This document shows positions 1 to 15,480 of a stretch of 64,000 nt of DNA, piece after piece. Each line of letters opens with the position of its first letter. Positions within the stretch are counted from its first letter, which is position 1. A program made the translations under genes and the position numbers. The notes beneath the pieces are model-generated. The model saw only the letters and a program-made list of their open reading frames with translations. It was not told the DNA's origin and did not search any database. Source of the stretch: Varroa destructor (Eukaryota > Arthropoda > Arachnida > Mesostigmata > Varroidae); contig NW_019211456.1 in assembly GCF_002443255.2 (NCBI RefSeq), positions 15,150,229-15,214,228 of the forward strand, read 5' to 3'.

Positions 1-3000
1 TCGCAGAGGCACAGTAAAAGGCTTTTCGTACCGATAACGACAGTAGCAAGTACAATATAAGCAAAAACGCTTCTTTCTGATGCGAAATCCCTGGAGATTT
101 CATAGACGTACGCACTGGGAACCTACTGTTCTAAATCACCTGCTGCCATAAGTTGTAAATAGAAACAGCGGTCATGGGGCAAAATGATAAGCATTTTGTT
201 TATCCAGAATGTTCCCCTAGTTAATTATAGCAGAAACTCTAGTTTTTAAATTAAAAAATGAATATTATCATCCGGTGTATTTTTTAGTTTAATTTTTTAA
301 GTCTAAAGCCTGTAATTTTCAATCTTACCGGTACTAAACGCTACGGGGAGTACCATATTACAGTCGCAGTAGCGTTTTCGTCAGTGTCGCGGCCGCCGCT
401 GGAAAATATATTAAATTTAAATAGGGAAAAGGCTGGGGAAAATGGATCAACACGAGGTGAGGGAGTGCGAGGCGGTTAGTCGAGGTAAGAGGATGTCAGG
501 TAGTGAGGGTGATGGGCAAAATATTTGGACCGTTTTGGGCCACTTTTTTCAACGTCAGCCAAACATTTTCGGCTCCGACTATCGTGTACTATGCCCGTAT
601 GTATTATATGACTTATACTGTGGCGATGCTAGCGTGATAGTAATTGTGTGACGAAGACGCACTGAACACGCCCCGCTGATCGGACTATATGTTTCACTGC
701 ATCTCTCCTTTGTTTTCTTTTATTCTCTTGGGCAGTACGCTACCGCTGCTTCCGTCCGTACCAATGGTGCTGGACAGTGAAACGAGCCGACGGTTGGTGA
801 AGGAGTCAAAACGCTGGGCTGTGCAGCGTCAGCAAACAGCGCCACACTATTACACATCACGCTCGCATGCGCCTTCCTTCATTGTTTCCTCTTTTTTTCT
901 TTTTCTTCATGCACTGCTACTGGCCCAGCTGCTTCGAGGCTTTGGTGGGGCTCTGGACCGTTGAGCAGTCGGGCGGGCAGCGTTCGTCTGCCCGTCTGGA
1001 TATCCAGTTTCTTTGCGTTCAGCTGCGTCTGTTCCTCTTCTCTGGTACTTCAGTACATCAGTTGCCGCTCTCGATCAGTGCTACTGAAGCAACAACGGAG
1101 GGTCAAGTCTTCAATGGGTCCACGGCTCAGCGACCACCAGCTCTATCGTTGCGATGGAGGTTGCGACGATGGCGGCCGTTCCTAGTGGCTTTTTTGAGTC
1201 AAATAACAGCTATTCGATGCTACTCTGCCAGGGTCTACCGTGATCGGCAGGAAACTATGGCCTATCAAGCCACCCCGCGACCAAAGGCTGAGCACAGAAA
1301 CAGGCAGTAGGATGGTAATAGGTTGTTGCCTTTCTACCTCGCTATTCTGCGTTGCTGCTTCAGAATCTTTTTGTTCTGAAGCTATCGTTGAAGGGACTAG
1401 TTCAGGGAACAAACGCAACCACCTGTAGCATAAGGAATACGCAGCTGAATAAGGAGCCGATTGTTCTAGCTTTCGTTTTATATCACGTACGTAATGTATA
1501 TCAAGCTATTTTACTTCATCAATAGCTGAACAGTGATGTTAAGCTAGATCCACAAACTTGGATTAGTTTCATTTATGCAAATTTTTTTGGAAAGGTGCAC
1601 AATTCTTTTGATCTTGCTGGATTCTTCTGAGTTTACTCCGACAGATTTATGAAACGGCATGGCAATCATACAAGAAGCTATAAACTCTAATAATAATTCA
1701 TTATGTTCCTTATTTTTTGATTTCCTGATTCCTTATTTTTATTTAGTACCTTACATACTAATACGCGAAGTATTATATAGTTGCAGTCTATTGGATTTAC
1801 TAAGGGCATAGAGAGTTTCGTTGTGTTTATTCTTTCGTCAAATGTAACGGTAGCGAAGCATACGATATTTAGAATCTGACTTAATATTCGATAGATATTT
1901 TTATTTTGACCAAATACTGGCACCAAATATGGGTAGCATAGCTATAAGCAACAGCGTCCCCCAGGAGTATCTATATACGATTAGGGTGCGTGGACATGTA
2001 GATATCTCCCAACGAGTGGGCACCGAAACTAGCGTCGACCATCCGTACAGTGCACGAACTATCACTGAAGTAATTTGACCAGATACCTTAAACCTTATTA
2101 TGAGGGCAACGTTCCACGTTGAAAACGTTTACAGTTGACACGCACTATTTGCATACCCACATATACTGCATTTATACTATAATAACGCGATCTCGCAGGT
2201 TACCTCTAAACTTGCTGAATTTAGGTCTGCGTTTATAAGTGTTTTCCCTCGCTCGTTCTCCCCTTACGGCTAACCTAACTATACATATATACACGAACGC
2301 ACCATGGCTTACCAGCCTTCTATCGTCCATCCACTCTGATGCCAATACCCGAGGGGTCGACTATGCGCGCAATGTAGAAGAAGTCTACCTTTTCGTCCTT
2401 TGAGGTTAAAGTGAGGTATTTGGAACTGTGTTCGGCTACGTTGCATGTAGGGAGCAAGTCAGGTAGCGCTTAGTTCTGCTTAGCACAACTTTGTCACCTC
2501 GTTACACATCTGTGTTTCTTCCTATTTGGCTGGCCTTTCTGCTTCTCCCATTTTTCCTTTTTCCCTAGAGACGCGAATCTCTCCTCACTACTCCACGGCG
2601 GCCAGGAGCTACAGGGCAATGCTTACTATGACATCAGCAGCGTTGTGCTGATGTGCAGCTGTTCTACTGCGTTTTTTCCCATCCGCCTCTACCCTTTCGT
2701 AGAGAGTGCTGTCCTGATGGACAACCCGTTGTTCGTGCTGAATAGGAGTGATATGGACAATGCGGGCTGGAGCCACCGTTTTGTGGCAAGGCCAGCATAG
2801 CTCCTATTACCTTGTACCGGCTTTGTTCGTATTAGCACTTACTGGCTTACTTCGATTTTACTATGGTTCACGCCTGCTCCTTTTGCAGTGTGCCCTTAGG
2901 CCGGCAAACTACGTCCGCCCTCAGTGTGGTCTTCTTCTGAAACAGCACACTAAATCACTGCTTTGCAACTCTTTCGATACACGTACCCAGATATAGTGTA

Positions 3001-6000
3001 TTGAAATACAACTGTGATATTTCACGTCTCTATATGACAACATCTAGGGACGACGCCTGGATAAGAGACCGAACATTTTGGGAAGAAGAGGAAAACAATG
3101 AGAACGAACGATTTTCGTAGCCGTTTGCAGCTGAAGGAGAGAAAAACAGCACGAATATTCGAGGAGCGTTACTTATAACGTCTGCCGGGCTTTTAAGCAC
3201 TGAATGTGCGTGTATGCTGATCGGTTTGTCTAGCGACCCGACGGATCTTTCGCTGAACGTCTGTCCAGGTCTGTTCTGTAGTTACTATAAAAGTACGCCT
3301 TGGAAATGAAAACTCGATGCGAAGGGGTACAAATATGAAAAATGGTTACGGCGAAAACTTCTTCGAAGTGTAGATTTTGAGCACACGGTAAACGATGGAA
3401 GAGAAGCAGCTTTTTTAGATCTTAGCCAACCAGGCTGTTCACCTTCTTTACATCATCTGCTTTCCACTGCCGTGTCACTATATATTCTGGCGCCTAATCG
3501 ACTTAGGTTTACGGGTAGACATCCACCAATGACCCCGTTTCAGTTGTGGTGGCGTCCGTAAATGTTGCGCCAAACTCGCTCATACGATGTCTAGCGAAGT
3601 GAGTTGCTATGGGAGCCCGAAGCCTCGAACAAGCACTACTTCGTTGCCCAGTCCATGCGTCTTACCTTCTCTTTTCCAAGAGCCTGGCTAACCTATATTC
3701 ACGAGTGCCAGCTACCGTGAATACGAGACCAGCATGAATGAGGCGTAGCTTGAGTACCTTTCAATCTTCATACGATTTGCGACGGTACCTGTATTACTAT
3801 CGATGTTTTAACGTCAAGAACTTACGAGACATTAGAGTACTATAAAGAGTCGTACAGCCCAGAAGTATATAGCGCTTAGCGTACGTTCGAAATATGACCA
3901 CTAACATAAAGTTCATCCCTAATGTAATAACTAAACATACTGGAATTATCAGAATTACTTACCTTGTAATACCACAACTTCAAGAGCTACGTTTTGGCAA
4001 ATCAGGATTCAATGATTATTGAACAACGACTCTAATACACATAATCGTTTCGAACAGTCGAACGACAGCCGTCAACACCAGCTAATGAAATTAGATAGAC
4101 GTATTAATGGTAATTTAATCCAAAAAGGTTAATTTAGGCTTAGAGAAAGAAGAACCTAGGTCAGGTCCAACAGGATGCTCAAGTTAAGCAAGCCAATAAG
4201 CATTTAGAACAAGGTATTGCCTATTAACAATAAAATCTTTAAAATTCTATTCACACTATGGGCCCGCAAATTGCGTTCAGCACTACCCGTCGTCTGATGA
4301 ACAAACACTTCGAAGCAATGGCAGCGACAATGTCCTCACAGAAGTCCTGCTCAGCAGTAAATCGACAGAGAAAATCTTGAAATGCAGAACTGGAATAAGC
4401 AGGAGGACTCCTAATATAAACGATTCATATTGGTAAAGGATATCTGAAAGGAGAGCCACTTAGCGGCACGCCTCCTGTTGAAGCAGATATTGATTCCTAT
4501 TTCGGCGACGGAAAGGCAAATAAATACAAGTTCGTTAAAACAACAGCGAAAACGTGCTTAGTGATTTGCATGCAAGCCAGCGACCAACTCTGGACGTCAA
4601 CCCAAAGGTAGCCAAAAGTCCTTCAGCGGTTAGTATTGGTTAGAGTATTGGTTAGTTATTGGAGGAAGAGGCTTCGGTAGCCATTGGCCGAAGTGGGCGC
4701 GCACCCAAAAAGGGAAACTAATTTCGCCAAATTGACATTGGCCGACCCATCCAAAAGACATGGCTTGGGAGCTCGGAACAGAGCGCCATTAGTCGATCCT
4801 TGATGGATTCGGATTCGTCTATTTTAAATGAGAAACAGAGTTAGCCTTACAGTCAACAGTCGGATAATAAAAAAAAAGCGGTAGCTTTCTCACACTTAAT
4901 GGCAGGCGAGGTTCAGCAGTAGCAAGAATCCTCTGTCTTTTTTAAGGGGTATTTAAAGACAGATTTGCTACAAATAAAGTAAATAAACGTGTTTCACGTT
5001 GACAGACTTTAGAATGACGCAAAAAACATTTATTCTTAGTTCGAAATGAGGCTGCTTCTTCGTTTGTATATTTGCTAATGCCTCTTCGAACTATTTGTGT
5101 TGCGTATAAGATATGTACCTGCATAACTGCTATGTGTTAAACTGGGCCGACTGTTTTGCCACTGGTATAGTCCTTGGGATTATGAATCCGGTTTAGGATA
5201 AGCGTGATATGCGCAATGTACGAATGTATGAGTTTCGAACTCAAGTTTTGGAATTATTTAAACACGGCGGATAATATTATGTTTGGGCCACCACTGCTGC
5301 TACGAAGAAGTTTGAGGAGTTTAAAACTGGGGTGAGCCTGACATACCCGCCGGGCGCTGTCTAAATGATGTCCTGATATCTTTCTGATGACCTATACTAG
5401 CCCGAGGGCTTGAGCGCAGCCATTGCTTCTAGCTGATAATCAGTCCTATCGGGGTAAAATAACACTGCACGAAGAATGACCGACGAAGGATAAAGAGGAC
5501 AGCGGACGTAACACTGCACATATAACCCACATGGAAAACTCCACAAACAAAGATGAACCACATTCACGGACGCATAGCAGCGTACTTGATGTTATGGCAG
5601 TATTCCTTTCCGAAACGAAAGCATGAGACTGTGTTAAAAGAATAATAAAGTTTAATTGAAGGGTAACTTGCATACAACACGACAGCTTGAAAAAACAATT
5701 GAGTGATTTTGAGAAAATAACGTACGAGAGTGGGAAGCACTTAGAGTAATAGTGAAAGAAAAGAGAATCGTTAGAATTTAGACGTTTATGGAAAGAAAAA
5801 AGTCTGTCACATACTGAAGCAAATTCTTACTATCAGTGTAACCTAGAAGAAGATCGTTCCAGGATGGTTTATATCGTTTAGAATTTCGAGTTACACAGAT
5901 TTTTTCTATTTTTATTTTGATAGTCGATCCAGGATAAACTATCTATCATTAGAACCGTTTAGTAAATGTGCCAATTGATAGGCCCGACACTGACTTTAAT

Positions 6001-9000
6001 TATTCCGTCAAATGGCTGGCACTAGGGGGTGTGTCTATGATCTACTACATACAATCGAATATTACGAAAATAGGCACATCACCGCAAGCCAAAATTTCAC
6101 GTTGCAGTTGAACGTTTGTGAGACAAGGTCTCTTGGCACTGCTGTAGCCGTGCAAGGTACGGGCTTAAATAATAGCAAAATATTTAATTTGTCTATGGTC
6201 TACCATCAGATACGCCGGATGGATTACAGTTTATGAGATTATTTTTATAGAACTGTGTTGCTACACTTCCTTCGTTTTGCTATCTAAAGTTAGGCATCCC
6301 ACTATCCTATATATGTAACACTCTCTACTGCTTCCGGCAACGCTCCGGTCGTCGTGAATCCAGTTCAGCTGTCAGTTGGCTAAGGTGCTTCTATCGATGT
6401 GGCCGTTAATGGTAGTCCAGCAGTCCACAGTCTACTGACCGTTATCGATGGAATGGACTCGGCTGGAGTTCCGTTGACCGCTCTGTCCCTAATCCTTATG
6501 CGGCTTAGACCATTCACAGAGTACTTCTGCCAACTTGCCTGGTTACCCACGTTGCAGAACAAATTCCTGCTTCGTTTGCCTGTCCGGTTGTCGAACTGGT
6601 TAGCCGTTTGGCCCCAACCTCGTCGCTCCCAAGCCGTTTCCCGTTGCTCGACTACCTGGTTCTTTCGGCAGTCTCTTTTCTCCTCCTGTTTGCTCGTTTC
6701 CGACAACACGACATCTTTCGCCCTGTCTGGTTTTACGGCAGGTACAACGGTCTTGCTTCTTGTCATTCGTGCAACGATGCAGCTGTGCCTGCGCCGAAGC
6801 CGCATTACCGCACATGCCAAAGTATCGAGTAAAAGCCCACTGAGCGAGGAAAAACACTATTTCTACTGCCTCGTGCTTTCTCTGCGCCGTTATACGGGAG
6901 CCAATAGTGGAAGCTGATAAATATGAACTGGCATTACTTCGTATCACGTGTAATGGCGGTAAGAGTGCAAGGTTTCGCAAGACACTCGATGGTGGTGAGG
7001 CTCTGCAGCTTTCGCTATCATTTGGAATACGAGGGAATTGGCGTGAGGATATGCCTGTCGAATATTGAATTGGTAATACTAAACGTGGGCGTTTCCAGGA
7101 TAGCAGTAGCAAGAAGCGAAAAAAGCTGCAATGCGGGAATCGAACGAGGCGTCGAAACAGTTTGTACGAACGGAGATCCATCTTTCTTCATTTAACCATT
7201 TACTCGTTATGTAAAGCTGAATGGATTTTCGGAACGACTGTGCGGGTGGGGAGCATTATAGGAGGGCTAAAAGATTGCATCTAAAGGGGGTGTATTGATT
7301 AGTTATTACTATATGGAGGAAAAAAATACGAGACACGTTTAGTGACAGTGCGTTTCTGTAGTCCACGTACAGACATAGAAGTCTGACATGTTAGGCGAAC
7401 AAACGAACTCACTACTTGGCCTCTTGATCGCCAAAAGATTTCTTAGCTTCATGAAGTCGTGTTTTGAAAAGTACTCGTGAATTTAAGAGCAGTTACAGTT
7501 AAAGTATATATAATGACAATATTCCGTTCTCAGAATACGTTGCAGGCACAAATTGATGTTAGTAGCCTAACTGACCTTTGCTATACTAAGGGCCACGTGC
7601 ACCGGGGTTTCGATTCGTCTACAGAACACGTCAGACCTCATGCCCTGTAATACTTTCCTTCTTGGTATTTGCTTCGGTCGGCATTATCACCCAATAGATA
7701 CAGCAACTAGATAATAAACTGTAAGCATAACGGCGTGCAGATTCTATAGTGGCGAAACAAAAAGACTACCACCGTGCAGCTGTGAGTGATATTGGTTTCG
7801 CTCAGGTAGTAAAGGTGTCTCATGACACAGAAACAGGAAAAATAGGCAAGAGAGTTACTGAGCGATGATCTCCTGGGCGTTGAGCAGGTGAGGCGCATTT
7901 CCCTGAGCGACTGTGAGGCACCACTTTGAGCAACTGTTCTTACCATTTCAGTTTCGTTCGGTCCCTTGGCACAGAGGGTTTCGTGCTCGCGGCACAAGCT
8001 GGGCACGCGTCCAAGGCCTGAAGTGATGCTCAAGTCTCAGCTGGCTCAAGCGTCGCTAAGGTAGTTGCAGCTTCGGCCTTCTGCTTCACCAACTATCAAG
8101 TGATGTATTGAGGCTCTTGGCAAAATATTATGGCTCGTCTGCGGTAGGTCTCGCCTTGCCCGCGCTCCTCGATCCCCCCATGTGGGTGTTCTCCCAGGGG
8201 TAAACGGGGGAATAAGTGGGGTCTACTAGTAAGCTGCCTTCCGTATATGTCGTTGGATAACGATGCTGTGAGGTTGTCGAATCGGTAGACCCCAAAAAGC
8301 AAGAAGCAGGGTTGGCACAGTAAGGGAAGGCCCGCTTGACTACTTCGGGCGAAGACGCATCAATTTCAGCGCATTTTCAAGCAACTTGCTCACTTGCTTT
8401 CTTGGTAGTCGGTGAGCAACCAACGCCGTCCAACGTTTCACTCTCATCAATATCTCTTCCTATATTTCGATACTTAGCAGGCTCCTCTATACGGCTAGTC
8501 GAAACTTGGACAGCTTCGATAGCTAAGTAGCCAGCCTTGCTTCTGCACGAGCACGGAATACAACGAGCAAATTGTGAGCGGTGGCAGCCCAACGAAAAAT
8601 GGTAATAAGCAATTCCAGCGAGGACTGGCTACGTGTTCGGTAAAAATAAATGATCAATGAAGTTTTTTTCCCGTTATTCTTTTGTCGAAGAAGAGGAGCC
8701 ATAAGCTCGACGCACGAAAAGAAACCCCACGAAAAGTAGAAAATGTGTCTTAGTTGATTGGCCGGTTGGCACGACGGTACGACAAATCAAACGAACTGTT
8801 GGGTATTCGTTCTATGACGTGGACCTGATATGTGCAACCTCCTCAATGGCATGTGTCGTGCATTACAAATCAAAACTGATCGATCTTTATGGTACGTAGG
8901 TCGCTGATACGTGGTCTACGGCCATTTGAAGATTGACAGCGTTTAGTTTCTAAATTTCAACGCTTTCTCTAAAGTTTCTTGCTTACAGAAGCCCTACCGC

Positions 9001-11478
9001 AGTTAGTAATCGCCATCGTTAAATCATCTTTATAGTTCTATTTTGTAACAGCCGGTAGACTAATAAATGGCAAATTGAACTATGTACCTGATTATGATAG
9101 GTCATGCACGCTCTTAACTGACACCAATTAGATTACACGATGCAACCCAATGCTCTCAAATTTTGCAGTTTTCCTTGCGTTTGATTCAACTTGAATGATT
9201 TCCCCTTTGAGAACTTATCGTTGATTAGTTAAAATATATATTTATGAACTAGGACAACACACAGATTAGTATGTGAATACTCAAATGTTATTTACCGTGG
9301 GAATTTAATTCTAAGCAAATACAACTTACTCAGAACGCAGACATGTGTCTGTTATTTGTTGTTATTACCGGCAGGAGACGTTCGCATTCGGGTGTTCCAT
9401 CAAGCAAGGAATGCGAGACGAGTCAAAGGGGACACTTGGGATAATCCATCGCGGAAATTACCCCGTCTGGGTCTTGCAAAATTGATATGACATTTGTCCC
9501 TATCTGCTCCTTCTCGCAGCCATGAAGCGATAACAGCCCCAGCTTAGCACCACGCAGAACTCACCTGACTTGCCCCGTTTTCCATTCCCCAAAGATCTGA
9601 GGCCAACCGGCCTCCTTCTCTTCCTATGTGTAAGGTCGACTTCCTTCGTTCAGACTTGGTCACTCGTTTCTCTTCACCCAACTTCTCCTTCTTAGTATGC
9701 GCACGGTGGTCGTATTGTGCGATCCACGCGTTCTTCTCGACTGCCCGACTGTTGCCCAGATCTTCTATCGTTTGCAGCCTAACATGTCGCTCTTCTTCGT
9801 GTATCAGCCGCCTCCCCACAACAGACTGTTGGCGACCGTAGCCGTTTGAGTGATGGGGGAATGAGTAGTATATCTCATCTCTACCGATGGCACGATGCAG
9901 CTGATCGATGACCAAACACTTGGAGTAACCTGCTGTATCCGACAGTCCTTACCCCTATCAGCCCACCAGAAGCTTATATTATTTTCCATCTTGTCCAGGC
10001 GACTTTCTTGCGGTCGATCACTGCCGTAGCCGGCTGTGCCGTTACCACCGACGCCTACGAAGTGAGGTAGTGGAAGTGTCTACTAAAAAACAGCCAAGCA
10101 TATATTAGTTGCTCGGTAATGTCAATCTGGCCGCTGAGGCCAGCCGTAAGCGACGACGCTTTTCAGCATAGGCAAACACTATGCGCAATATTAGATATGG
10201 CGCTCAGAGTAAAGCAGCACCTTACAAAATGCGTATTTCACATAATGAGAAAAGGTTGAAATTCCACCAAAATTGCTAATAGGTTCTGAAGATTTTCTAC
10301 TCTGTAATTAGTGGGGTTGCCAAACGTCGCATGCCTGCCTTGTCGTTTTGCTCTTGATGATACAGTACGATCAGGAACGAACGTTTAGTTAGGTTACAGA
10401 GATTACAGTATAGCAAGTATACGATACGATCTTTACTCAAATATGAAAAATTATCTGCTGTGAACGAACACCTGCCTTTGAATGTACTTGGTCTGAAACC
10501 GACTGCAGGCAGTATTCTGCTTATTGACTATGGTCCGAAGAGTACTCTTAGCAAGCCTTACAACACTGGATGAGAAATGGGTAAAATAATACTAGTAGAA
10601 ATTAATTAGCTATGTGCGCTGTCAACAATGTACGCGTACAGAAAAACCTTCGGACTGCTTGAAATTGTTCACGCACAACTGAGAAAAAGCAGGTGTAGTA
10701 TTCAGCGCAGTGTTGTATTCTATTGTCAACCCGCGCCGTTGCTTAAACCCGAGGCTCAACGCGTTTTTTCAGTGGCGAACGCACCTCAGGACAGGAAAAG
10801 TTGAATAGAAGCAGGATTCCGGCCAGATTCAGTCAAACCTAGGTGGGTCATCTCATTCATTTTCTCAGTGTGGAATAACTGAACTGCCCAGTGGATGAAC
10901 GCCAGCGCTCGATAAACTCCACCGCTGGTACAGCTTAGAGCCAAATGTGGTGACTCGTTGAATTTTTGAGGTCACTCCTTTGGTTCGCTTACCACTCCGA
11001 TCCGTTTTCATATCTAAACTTCTTTGTCTTGCGGTGGAACCCTTCTGATGAGATATTTCATCTGCACGCGTTGTTCGTCGACGCGACTTCGTCATTTCGG
11101 TCTCTGTCATCTGACTAGCCTTTAAATAAGGTTTTTACTTTTGACTCGTTCCTATTTTCCTAAGACGACTCGGAGCTTTCTTGTTTCTTTAAGAAGCGCA
11201 TAGATCAATCATTATGAAAGTACTAGTTGTAGAATGAGCTCCACTACCTGCTTCTCTCTGCCTCAAAACGAAAGACGAAGCTCGGGTCCATCGGATTTTC
11301 TGCGACCGCTGAGAAGGACAATCGTAGCTGGTCTCAGTCGTGCTTGAATTGAGAAGTCTGTGTGGCTCGTAAATCCAAGGTTCTCTCCAGTTTAGGCTTT
11401 CTGCGACGAATGTCCGACAAGCAACGTTTTCCATTTCAAGGAAGGGCTTTATTCTCAAAGAAGCCGAGTATGTCGTTT

Positions 11479-11481
<3 letters not shown>

Positions 11482-11518
<37 letters not shown>
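11482..11518. repeat. (TA)n microsatellite, about 18 units
   Basis: This is an uninterrupted TA dinucleotide run of 37 bases. It is the longest TA tract in the window and is likely to vary in length between individuals. Confidence 0.97.
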
Positions 11519-11523
<5 letters not shown>

Positions 11524-14500
11524 GAATTGAAAAGATATTCTGGTTGGCTAGCCAACTTTCAATTTTTTTCTATCTAATCAAATATCAAGATCTAACCAAA
11601 TATATGTATACTACTTAATGGTCGTACTCTTCCAGAAAGCAAAAGAAATGCTTATTCTACAGGCTTTAGATAACACATTTTACAAGCCTAGTACTTAGGG
11701 TATAGGAATAGGAACGACGTAAAGTAACAAAAATCCCATATAGCTTGAGCACGATTTTCCTACAATAGAAAATTCTAGATCAATAATTCTGAGAATTCTT
11801 TAGGGTTAAATTTAAATGATATTTAGCTCCATCAGTGTCTTGTTTTACAAAACCAACAATCAGCAACCGTAACATTTGTAGCAATAAAGACCACAAGCAT
11901 CCTCATTCATTTCCTTTAATTCTGACTGCATGTACAGTCAATTTAATCTCCTAACCACCTTAATAGATTATCCGTGACGCTGTGATCAACCGTTGCAAAA
12001 TCGGTTAACACGAGTCTAATTTATTTATACTTTTGGGTAAACGCACGTTCATTTATCGGATGACATTAATTCCATAGACTTGACTAAAAACGTTTCTTTC
12101 GAAACAGGTTTACTTGGAACACTTGTGAGCCGGGCATGGGCAGTCTCGGTAGACAGACGGTAGCTTCGTTTCAAACAGTCTCAAGGGGCTGATAGACGAG
12201 CGGCAACGCGGAGGAATCGCGGCAACAAGGTCTTTTCTCCAAAATGTCAATAATGTTCTATTTGTCACTTGGGTTTCATTTCGTTGCGATGAAGCAAGAC
12301 ACACATAGCCTTGCATACAGTCTCACTTACCCTAACCGTTGCCGTCGTCCTCGTAATGTACAACGCCCGTCCTACGCCCAACAACTCAAAAAGCTCTCCA
12401 ATGTCAGAACAAAGGAGGCTGAGTGGACAATAAATGAGGAAAAAAAATGCGCGAAAATATGGTCTGCATCGTTTGAAATTCAAATGAATGCAGGTTTTGC
12501 CAACAGTAGCAGCACTTCTAGCGTATACCGATGCTATCGGCGCCCAAGGAACCACCCATCGCTTAACAATGGCCATCCTCGGTCATGAGACGATCACCGA
12601 CGTTTTTTTAGTTAGAAAGGGAAACTCTGCAACTGATAACTAATTTTTAAATAAGCCTAGTTGAATCATCCTACGAGCCGGGTAACGAATAAATCTCAAT
12701 TTGAAGGGCTGTGCGTTGACATAATAAAATCACACTCACCGATTCTCTAAGTTTACAGTCATTAACACCATAGGGCACTGAATAAATGATCTAAGAAATT
12801 GATTTTTTTTTAGGAAATTGGAAATCAAAGCGTTCATTCATCTACATTGTTTAAAGTACATTATGTTTTCCCATCATTCGATGGAACAAATATAATCAGC
12901 ACACGATCCCGAATAGGAGAAACCCATTTTTCACAAAAATCCGGTTAATTTTAATGATAATGCCATAAAATAGATATGTTGATCCCAACAGTGGTTTGAT
13001 GAAATGCAGCCTGTGACAGATAGTCGAATAAAGGCCACGAGTGATCACTGTATTCTTACAGAGGCATTTAGGTTTTTTGCTTATTGTTATTATTTACTCT
13101 TATTTTACTTATAGTAGGATGGATAATACGGTCGGCCCATATCTGTGGCTGTTACTGCTAAGAGTAAAGATTAGCTTTTATTTTGCTTCTTAAACCGTTT
13201 GCCACTCTTGCCATCTTGATCATAAGGTCGATTAAGACTTCGAAGGAGATTCCGCAAGACTCGACACCAAAAAACCGCCCACACCGAACCCGAGAATTCG
13301 ATTCTGGTCCCTGCTAGTTACCTCCTGATAACCTCTAAGCGTATCTAACTGTGGAACTCTTGGCCAACATTTGCGTTAGTCAGCTCATTTCAGTCTCCCG
13401 CTTTTTTTGCCCAAGCTACGATAAAGAGAACTTACTCCTCGTGAAGCTGCTCTCCTTTGTTCAATCGCGTTCCCTTTAATGGGTCAAGTCGACTTGACCA
13501 GTCGGGCAGCAGAAGCAGCGACAGCTCCCGAATGGTAGTTGATAAAAACCGGCTTCATCATGACGAGCATGGTCGATGGTGCAAACGGAGCCAGCAGATA
13601 TATGCTTTGCTTCCACTGCTGCTGCCGGCGAACTTGGATGAAATAAGACGAAAGCGAAATGAAGGAGGCTCACAAAGGTGCAACGCTCGTATGTTAATCT
13701 CACTCATTCTGGCTAATCATTCCGAAGCATGCCGAACAAAGCAGCCGGAGCGAGAAAAAGAAGACCAACATCAAGGCCGACTTTAGGAGAAATACTAAGG
13801 TCTAGATTCGGTGGGGCCGGTTGATCTAAAGTCGAATCTGTGCGTACGCTAGTTTCAATTAGGTACGAACTCTAAATAGGCTTGGGGTATTACTAAAGAC
13901 AACCGCGATTGCCGGATACTTCGTTTCCAGAAATGATACTGGTAGAGGTCCAGGTGTCAAGGGTTCACGTACCGCTGCGTACAGATTGATGTCTTTTCGA
14001 CCGCTATTGAGTAGGGACTTCGGAAGACACTCGTTTTACTAATTGTTGCATTGAGTTGCACAAAGTGCAACTTGAATGTACTGACAAGTGACGCAGTCCT
14101 ACGGAAAAACTAAAGATCTGTATACGGAACTTGCACTTCTATGCATAGGTTACAGCAGAAGTTGCTGACGATTATTTCAATGCAGACTGCAAACTGCGGT
14201 AGCTTCTATGGCGAAAATGTGAAGCGAAATTGATTCAAGGGTAAGAGTTGATTTGTTCAATATAACAAAAAAAGTTTCAAACAATAATATTGTTTGAACT
14301 ATAATGAAGATCCGTTCACAGTTTTAAAAGGCGCCTCCCTTACTGTGGTGTTTTAATATGAGGCTTTTTTTTACTAAAAATTTACGTCCGGCAATGAATG
14401 AACGTAGAATCCACGCAGCTGGACGACAGACGAAAGAAAATAATACGACAACTTGCGCTCACATCATTACATGGTCACGTTCCGAATGTCGTCGATATTA

Positions 14501-15210
14501 AATATCAGGTCCATTAAAGATGGTGACCTCATGCAGCTTTTCTCAACGTTGTGTCATGTCCCACTTAGCCCGCAGCTCATTCTTGCCTGTTGCTTGATGA
14601 GAGGCTTGAATAGTCTTGTGTAGATATTGCTCTTTGCATCTTTTTCAGCTAGCTTGTGGACCACTCAGACGCAGCCCCTACCATAGCCGATTAATAAATA
14701 CTCATACCGTGGCTCTAAAGTATTTTGTCCTGACTTCGCCGTCTGCTGGCCATAGCAAAGGCAACACGAGATTAGCAAATAGAATTTTCCTACTGTGGTT
14801 CGACGTAATAGAATAGTAAACCATTCTATAGTCTTTCTCCGTCTAGCTGACTGCAGAGCGCTTGCCGAGGACTCTGCACATGCTGTCACCGCCATAAAGC
14901 AGCCGGAAGTCACCAGCTCTTTGGCTGAAACAGGCTATGGTTGTCCGAGTGGTTGCGTCGGGCACTGTTTGGCCTGTGGGTACGCGTGTCGAAGGTTCGG
15001 CCTTCAGGCAGTCTACACGAAACGAGCTACGCATCTGCATCGTAAACCAGTGCGGAGTAGTGGTATATGTGCAGAGCAAAACGGTGGGGCTTCGCTCTCT
15101 TCGTCCTCCGTCTGGCCCGACTTGATTACTTCGAGGGTAAAAGTGGAATTGGTAGCGGCAGTTGAAAGCAGCTACAGTCCCAACCGCGTAGGGGGAAAGA
15201 AACAAGGTGT

Positions 15211-15480
15211 CGTCGGTTCTCGACTTTTATTTTTGTCTCTTCCTTTTCTTCTCATTCACTATCATTTGCTATTCGTTTTTCTCCGCCTGCTAATTATTGG
15301 GCACTCTTTTCCTCTTCTGTCCCCGTCTGCGCTCTCTGTAACCTTTCTACAGTTTCCACAGCGTTTCCTTCCCTGAACGGTTCCGTTTCTTGCTTTCGCG
15401 CTGCTCCGCCTGCAGCATTTTCCCCAAGTTCGCCTGCTTCCCGTGGGTTACCCCATTGCTTTTTACCCTAGCTTCGCCTA
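15211..15480 (+). repeat. Pyrimidine-rich, strand-asymmetric tract
   Basis: About 270 bases on the + strand are dominated by T and C, with repeated TTCC, TCTT and CTTCC-type words and few purines. The tract makes a long open frame (14795-15376) whose C-terminal part is only Leu, Phe, Ser and Pro. I read this as low-complexity DNA rather than protein. Confidence 0.55.

Noticed and set aside
6380..7195. Overlapping open frames of 90-193 codons on both strands
   Set aside because: Both strands and several frames are open together in a GC-rich island; translations show no domain and no consistent start or splice context. This is an effect of few stop codons.
14795..15376. 193-codon open frame on the + strand
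   Set aside because: Its last third is a translated pyrimidine-rich tract (Leu, Phe, Ser, Pro), the first part has no family resemblance, and the opposite strand is open as well.
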